Part shown: in pieces, positions 60,024 through 64,000 of the stretch
Position numbering within the stretch: the first letter of the stretch is position 1
Layout: each line of letters opens with the position of its first letter
NCBI GenBank assembly: GCA_963702565.1
Contig: CAVPDE010000026.1
Location: 1 to 64,000, forward strand
Direction: 5' to 3'
Source of the DNA: CAVPDE01 sp963702565
GTDB lineage: Bacteria; Desulfobacterota; DSM-4660; Desulfatiglandales; HGW-15
Length of the DNA: 64,000 nt
The notes under the pieces: model-generated
Told to the model about the DNA's origin: nothing
Database searches by the model: none
The model's input: only the letters and a program-made list of their open reading frames with translations
Made by a program: the position numbers and the translations under genes

Positions 60024-60455
60024 ATGTCAGTTGCGAGTGTTGCACTCATTTTGGGAGGAAGGAAGAGCCTGAAAGGTGGGACGGCCGAGCGCTTCGATCT
60101 GATGAAGCTGAGCCAGAAGGGCGTGAACAAAGAGGCGTTGCTTCGCCTGGCCAAGTACCTTGATTTCTCCGTTAGCCAGATCGCGGAGCTCTTGCCCGTA
60201 ACGCAGCGGACTATTCAGAGATACAGCCGCAACCACCGCTTCAACCAGGCGGTCTCCGAACATATACTCCAAATAACGGAAGTGGCCCTGCGGGGTGCGA
60301 GCGTGTTCGGCAGCAGGGACAGGTTTGTCACCTGGATAAAGTCGAAAAGCCCTGCTCTCGGCAACAGGACTCCGGCCTCGCTGCTGGGCTCGAGATTCGG
60401 AGCGGAGATGGTCCTCGATGAACTGGGCCGCATCGAGCACGGGGTCGTTTCCTGA
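60024..60455 (+). CDS. Xre/MbcA/ParS-type antitoxin (DUF2384)
   Basis: A 143-residue antitoxin behind AAGGAGGTTTCC. The N-terminal half holds a helix-turn-helix (ALLRLAKYLDFSVSQIAELL, then PVTQRTIQRYSRN). The C-terminal ~55 residues are the DUF2384 domain (VFGSRDRFVTWIKSKSPALG, then TPASLLGSRFGAEMVLDELG). Its stop overlaps the toxin start (TGATG). It is intact although the toxin is not. Confidence 0.9.
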   Translation: MSVASVALILGGRKSLKGGTAERFDLMKLSQKGVNKEALLRLAKYLDFSVSQIAELLPVTQRTIQRYSRNHRFNQAVSEHILQITEVALRGASVFGSRDRFVTWIKSKSPALGNRTPASLLGSRFGAEMVLDELGRIEHGVVS

Positions 60456-60914
60456 TGCTCGTATACCGGATCGCCAAGAAGGATGTGGTCAAGGACCTCT
60501 CAGGAACAGGAGCGAAGTTGTACGGAGGGCGGTGGAATCACAAGGGAACCGCCGTCGTCTACACCTCTGAAACCCGGGCCCTGGCAACGGTCGAGTTTCT
60601 GGTGCACATGTCCCTGTCGAACGCCCCAAGGGGCCTGATGATTGCCACTATCGAGGTTCCCGACAAAATTGTTCCGGAAGAGGTTCCGCGAGCGTCCATG
60701 CCCAGGGGCTGGCGCGATTACCCGTCCGCCACGGTCAGTGGCTGACCTGGGGACCCAATGGGCTAAAGCCAAGAAATCCCTTTTGTTGCGGGTGCCTTCG
60801 GCGGTTGTCGAGCAGGAATACAATGTTTTGATCAATCCGCTGCATTCTGATATGGGGAAGGTGGTGTTGCTGCGGGTAGAGGCGTTTGAGTTAGACAAAA
60901 GGCTTGTTCGTTGA
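60455..60914 (+). pseudogene. RES-domain toxin, frameshifted
   Basis: The first frame (60455-60745) encodes the RES start MLVYRIAKKDVVKDLSGTGA, then GGRWNHKGTAVVYTSETRAL with the conserved Arg and Tyr, up to RDYPSATVSG, then a stop. The family continues in another frame as SVADLGTQWAKAKKSLLLRV to 60914, including PSAVVEQEYNVLINPLHSD. One shift near 60730 joins the two. RES toxins degrade NAD+. The toxin should be inactive unless frameshifting occurs. Confidence 0.85.
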
Positions 60915-60943
60915 ATAAGAGAAAAAAAGGGAAGAAGTGACGT

Positions 60944-61603
60944 ATGAGATCACGGAGCGATCTGACTGTTTCTGAAGCATATAAAGCGCGATATCCTGGC
61001 GTCGGTTTTGGGCTGACGCTCATCACCGGCTGCAAGCCTGTGACGGATCAGCAGGCCTATGACCACTACAAGAGAAAGCTCCTCCGCAAAATGCGGAAAA
61101 GGGAGACTCTTGCGGAGATCACAGTGCGAATCAACACTTACGACAGCTTTTTCCAGAGCTTCGGGTTCGAGTGTCCCCTGCCTAAGCATCTCAAGAGAAC
61201 AGTCAACAGCGGATTCCCCCAGTATAACCTCATGGTGGATGCCCACTTCATGGCAGAGATGTGCGCAGGAATCCTGGTGGCTGTCACCGACTATGATCGC
61301 TTCGACGGCAAACTCACGCTGGACGTGGCCAAGGCGGGCGAGATCTCCAAAGGAATGGGCCAGAGGGACTTTGTGACCAAAGAAGGGGAGATCGTCCTGA
61401 GAGATGAGAAGGATATTGTGTGCATCCTCTGCCAGGGAGCGGATGATAAGACGCGGGTCAAAGAGGAGACAAGAAACGTGTTCTTCTACGCCTATGCGGT
61501 GCCGGGGATTGATTCGGGGCACCTGAAAGACGGGTTGACCGTGGCGGCGGAGACCATGGGGGTGTTTGGAGGAGGGAAGATAGAAGGAATAGAAATTTAT
61601 TGA
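60944..61603 (+). CDS. B3/B4 tRNA-binding domain protein
   Basis: A 219-residue protein whose central and C-terminal part (PQYNLMVDAHFMAEMCAGIL, then DYDRFDGKLTLDVAKAGE and GEIVLRDEKDIVCILCQGAD) is the B3/B4 domain known from the beta subunit of phenylalanyl-tRNA synthetase. Free-standing versions are thought to act in tRNA editing or as unknown hydrolases. It lies just upstream of the attenuator-controlled cimA. It starts at ATG 60944 behind GGGAAGAAG. Confidence 0.82.
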   Translation: MRSRSDLTVSEAYKARYPGVGFGLTLITGCKPVTDQQAYDHYKRKLLRKMRKRETLAEITVRINTYDSFFQSFGFECPLPKHLKRTVNSGFPQYNLMVDAHFMAEMCAGILVAVTDYDRFDGKLTLDVAKAGEISKGMGQRDFVTKEGEIVLRDEKDIVCILCQGADDKTRVKEETRNVFFYAYAVPGIDSGHLKDGLTVAAETMGVFGGGKIEGIEIY

Positions 61604-61612
61604 GAAAAAGCT

Positions 61613-61642
61613 TGACAGGGTCTCGAATCGTCGATTAAGCTA
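61613..61642 (+). promoter_or_regulatory. Candidate promoter of the cimA leader
   Basis: A perfect TTGACA (61613-61618) follows the B3/B4 gene; 18 bases later TAAGCT (61637-61642) could serve as a weak -10. The leader peptide begins ~36 bases further on. Confidence 0.45.
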
Positions 61643-61677
61643 CAGTTTCACACTAAGGAGATAGGTTTTAGAATACC

Positions 61678-61794
61678 ATGCTTGTCGTTACCAACATCAT
61701 CGCCATTACCACCGCAATAGGGGGCTTGCTATCCCTATTGCTCCTTCTTGGGGTCGTCCGTCTAAAACGCGCGGGCCTGGTGATGACGAAATGA
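61678..61794 (+). CDS. Leucine/isoleucine/valine-rich leader peptide of the cimA attenuator
   Basis: A 38-residue peptide, too short to be a usual gene. Half of its residues are branched-chain: 10 Leu, 4 Ile and 5 Val, with a run GGLLSLLLLLGVV at residues 15-27. It lies directly before an intrinsic terminator and cimA. The nearest ribosome-binding site (AAGGAG) is rather far, ~17 bases upstream. Leaders of this kind stall ribosomes when charged Leu (or Ile, Val) tRNA is scarce. Confidence 0.72.
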   Translation: MLVVTNIIAITTAIGGLLSLLLLLGVVRLKRAGLVMTK

Positions 61795-61851
61795 TGTAAA
61801 TAAGCCCTTACAAAAACCGTTATCAGGCCCTCCTGATAACGGTTTTTTTTT
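61773..61851 (+). promoter_or_regulatory. Transcription attenuator (antiterminator and terminator) of cimA
   Basis: Terminator: AAAAACCGTTATCAGG (61812-61827) pairs with CCTGATAACGGTTTTT (61832-61847), followed by Ts, ending 12 bases before the cimA ATG. Antiterminator: GGGCCTGGTGAT (61773-61784, inside the leader peptide) can pair over 12 bases with GTTATCAGGCCC (61819-61830), which removes the left arm of the terminator. The two folds exclude each other. Confidence 0.82.
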
Positions 61852-61863
61852 GGAGATAAGGTT

Positions 61864-63438
61864 ATGGGAAAACAGATCACGCTTTATGACACAACGCTGA
61901 GGGACGGAAGTCAGGGGGAAGAAGTGACCCTGTCCGCCGAAGACAAGCTGAGGTTGGCCCAAAAGCTTGACGAGTTCGGCATCCACTATGTAGAGGGAGG
62001 ATGGCCGGGCTCCAACCCGAAGGACGCGCGGTTCTTCGAAATGGCCCGGAAAACTTACTTCAAGAACACGCGCCTCACCGCCTTTGGAAGCACCTGCCGC
62101 AGCCAGACCCGACCTGAAGATGATCCAAGCATTCAAGCCCTCCTCAAAACAGAACTCGAAACACTCACCATTTTCGGCAAAAGCTGGGACCTTCACGCCA
62201 CCGAGATCTTGGGCATATCTCTGGATGAGAACGCCTCACTCATCGAGGACACCGTATCCTATTTAAAGAAGCAGGGCCGGCGCGTGATCTACGATGCGGA
62301 GCATTTCTTCGACGGATACAAGAAAAACCCCGAATATGCTCTCAGGACCATCGAGGCGGCGGTTCGAGGTGGAGCGGACGTGGTGGTCTTCTGCGACACC
62401 AACGGAGGCTCCCTGCCCAACGAGGTGCACCGCATCGTGACCGAAGCCATGAAAGATCTTCCCGTGCCCACAGGAATCCACGCCCACAACGACTGCGGTT
62501 TGGCTCTCGCCAACAGCCTCGCAGCAGTGCAGGCAGGGGTGACCATGGTACAGGGAACCATCAACGGGTATGGCGAGAGATGCGGGAACACGGATCTCGT
62601 CACCGTCATGGGGAACCTGCAGATCAAGATGGGTTATGAGTGCGTGGCCGAGGGAAAGCTCAAGAAGCTCAGGGAACTCTCACGATACGTCAGTGAAGTG
62701 GCGAATATGCCCCCCTTCAAGCGGGCCGCATTTGTGGGAAAGAGCGCTTTTGCCCACAAGGGCGGCGTTCATGTGAGCGCTATTCTCAAGAATCCTGCAG
62801 CCTACGAGCACATCGATCCTGAACTCGTGGGCAACCGGAGGCGAGTGGTGGTTTCCGACCTCGCAGGGAAGAGCAACATCGAGTACAAGGCCCGGGAGAT
62901 GGGAATCAGCCTGGGGGGCAACGGGTACGGCAGCGAGAAGATCATAAAAGAGGTCAAAAGGCTGGAGGACGAAGGATACCAGTTCGATGCAGCAGAAGGG
63001 TCCCTCGAACTCCTCATGAAGAAGGTGACCGGCCAGTTCCAGGATCCTTTCAACCTGGAATCCCTCAGGGTCACCATGGAAAAAAACCGGTCCGGACCCA
63101 GCACCTCCCATGCCACCATCAAGATCTCGGTTGCCAACGAGGAGGAAATCACTGCGGCAGAGGGAGACGGCCCGGTGAATGCTCTCGACAACGCGCTGAG
63201 AAAGGCGCTCAACAAGTTCTACCCGCAGGTGGAGGAAATGAGGCTGGTGGACTTCAAGGTCCGAGTGATTGACGGGAGCGACGGCACGGCCGCGAAGGTT
63301 AGGGTGCAAATCGAATCCAGAGACTCGAGTGAGATCTGGTCGACAATTGGTGTTTCCGAGAACGTGATCGAGGCAAGCTGGCAGGCGCTGGTAGACAGCA
63401 TCCAGTATAAACTTTCAAAAGCCACGAACGGCAAGTGA
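61864..63438 (+). CDS. cimA: Citramalate synthase CimA
   Basis: A 524-residue enzyme of the isopropylmalate synthase family. The TIM barrel begins ITLYDTTLRDGSQGEEVTLS, has the metal-binding HAHNDCGLALANSL, and is followed by the linker and a C-terminal LeuA allosteric domain (FKVRVIDGSDGTAAKVRVQI). The SQGE variant after TLRDG and the total length fit (R)-citramalate synthase, which joins pyruvate and acetyl-CoA on the way to isoleucine. GGAGATAAGGTT precedes the ATG, directly behind the attenuator. leuA follows after 365 bases. Confidence 0.88.
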   Translation: MGKQITLYDTTLRDGSQGEEVTLSAEDKLRLAQKLDEFGIHYVEGGWPGSNPKDARFFEMARKTYFKNTRLTAFGSTCRSQTRPEDDPSIQALLKTELETLTIFGKSWDLHATEILGISLDENASLIEDTVSYLKKQGRRVIYDAEHFFDGYKKNPEYALRTIEAAVRGGADVVVFCDTNGGSLPNEVHRIVTEAMKDLPVPTGIHAHNDCGLALANSLAAVQAGVTMVQGTINGYGERCGNTDLVTVMGNLQIKMGYECVAEGKLKKLRELSRYVSEVANMPPFKRAAFVGKSAFAHKGGVHVSAILKNPAAYEHIDPELVGNRRRVVVSDLAGKSNIEYKAREMGISLGGNGYGSEKIIKEVKRLEDEGYQFDAAEGSLELLMKKVTGQFQDPFNLESLRVTMEKNRSGPSTSHATIKISVANEEEITAAEGDGPVNALDNALRKALNKFYPQVEEMRLVDFKVRVIDGSDGTAAKVRVQIESRDSSEIWSTIGVSENVIEASWQALVDSIQYKLSKATNGK

Positions 63439-63476
63439 AGTATGACCGTGTCGAAGACCAATTGACATGGTCCCTG

Positions 63477-63571
63477 AAATCTCCCCTGACCCCTCTTTAC
63501 CAAAGAGGGGTAAAGCCTCCCTTACCAAAGGCACGTCTTGAGCGTGTCGAAGGGGAGGTCAGGGGGGATTT
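63477..63571. repeat. Interspersed inverted repeat between cimA and leuA
   Basis: AAAT-CTCCCCTGACC (63477-63491) pairs with GGTCAGGGGGGATTT (63557-63571), with an inner CCCCTCTTTACCAAAGAGGGG hairpin (21 bases, 63489-63509 region). It is the same consensus as at 1328-1374. The rest of the 365-base gap (63439-63803) has 'gatttaggaattt' short repeats and no supported gene. Confidence 0.7.
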
Positions 63572-63803
63572 AAAAACAGCGTCCAAAGGATAGAGAGAAC
63601 GGATATGAAAGCAAAAGGCACGGAGAAATTTACCGCAGATTCCTGCAGCGTCAGGCGTCTGCGGAGGGTCCTTGAAAGGTAACCCCCCATTAACTCTGAT
63701 TTAGGAATTTAGGGATTTAGGAATTGGGGATTCTGAGGCTCGGAAGTCCATTCGCGAATTCCCGAATTCGACAATCCGCAATGAGTATGAAGGAGGTTAT
63801 CCC

Positions 63804-64000
63804 ATGGCAGAACGAGTCATTATATTTGATACCACGCTGAGAGACGGGGAGCAGTCCCCCGGAGCGAGCATGAACGTGGCGGAAAAGGTCCGTCTGGCCA
63901 TTCAGCTCGAAAGGCTCGGTGTGGATGTGATCGAGGCAGGGTTCCCCGCGGCGTCGAGCGGGGACTATGATGCGGTCAGGGCGGTTTCAGCGAAGGTCCG
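63804..64000 (+). CDS. leuA: 2-isopropylmalate synthase LeuA, N-terminal part
   Basis: The first 65 codons are present and the gene runs off the window. It opens MAERVIIFDTTLRDGEQSPG, the classical LeuA active-site start, then LGVDVIEAGFPAASSGDYDA. AAGGAGG precedes the ATG. It starts leucine synthesis from 2-oxoisovalerate and lies in tandem behind cimA, so both branched-chain pathways are grouped. Confidence 0.92.
   Translation, partial: MAERVIIFDTTLRDGEQSPGASMNVAEKVRLAIQLERLGVDVIEAGFPAASSGDYDAVRAVSAKV

Noticed and set aside
63604..63684. 26-codon frame between cimA and leuA as a second leader peptide
   Set aside because: Composition is not enriched in Leu, Ile or Val and no terminator hairpin follows it.
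1..64000. CRISPR arrays, tRNA or rRNA genes, and replication origins
   Set aside because: No regular spaced repeats, no cloverleaf with CCA-adjacent features and no rRNA-like stretches were noticed by reading; a dedicated tRNA scan would be needed to exclude tRNAs fully.

Overview
The window looks like a chromosomal piece of an anaerobic deltaproteobacterium (Desulfobacterota, of the syntroph or sulfate-reducer kind), with fairly high GC content. This is inferred from gene content, not from a marker gene: a four-gene 2-oxoacid:ferredoxin oxidoreductase, GlcD/GlcF-type oxidoreductases with HdrD-like CCG domains, two TRAP systems, a Liv-type ABC transporter, a PPi-type phosphofructokinase, the citramalate route to isoleucine, a probable selenoprotein, and several intergenic palindromic repeat families.

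Layout. 1-1306: end of one Liv ABC transporter (LivG tail plus a binding protein). 1391-7724 (minus): a compact bacterial microcompartment (BMC) locus with one BMC-P, one BMC-H and one tandem BMC-T shell protein, a class V aminotransferase carrying an EutQ-like N-terminal segment, a dihydropyrimidinase-like amidohydrolase carrying a probable encapsulation tail, a hypothetical gene at the front and two PilZ proteins at the end. No aldehyde dehydrogenase, alcohol dehydrogenase or phosphotransacylase is visible, so it is not one of the classical metabolosomes. 7922-9361: a class I/II aminotransferase and a duplicated LivG scrap. 9786-20210: TRAP transporter, BKACE-type beta-keto acid cleavage enzyme, 3-hydroxyacyl-CoA (or carnitine-like) dehydrogenase, epimerase and cupin, facing a GlcD-GlcF-LarA-like operon for 2-hydroxy acids. 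20814-27452 (minus): an orphan receiver protein and a complete Liv transporter with a fused LivM-LivG. 27587-38163 (plus): MmgE/PrpD protein, XRE-cupin regulator, second TRAP transporter, second LarA-like protein and the 2-oxoacid:ferredoxin oxidoreductase, which reads as one carboxylic-acid catabolic unit. 38552-45212: histidine kinase, two stand-alone receivers, a PEP-synthase-like protein without the PEP-binding barrel, and a TauE/SafE permease with small partner proteins. 45359-54552 (minus): central carbon genes (PFK, Fe-ADH, isocitrate dehydrogenase) and a run of small oxidoreductase, cupin, VOC and membrane genes. 54575-60914: a decayed or mobile zone with a REP-type transposase with 20-bp inverted repeats, a truncated flavoprotein remnant, a frameshifted YitT gene and a frameshifted RES toxin beside an intact antitoxin. 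60944-64000: a B3/B4-domain protein, then an attenuator-controlled cimA followed by leuA.

The most striking items are (i) a CTP-synthase-GATase-like gene (57534-58328) whose nucleophile codon is an in-frame TGA followed at the right distance by a bacterial SECIS-like hairpin with a GGU loop; (ii) the minimal three-shell-protein BMC locus with unusual cargo; (iii) a leucine/isoleucine/valine-rich leader peptide with mutually exclusive terminator and antiterminator in front of cimA; and (iv) a ~125-bp palindromic repeat that three times sits directly behind a gene and twice appears to supply its stop codon. All calls are from reading the sequence; no database search was run.
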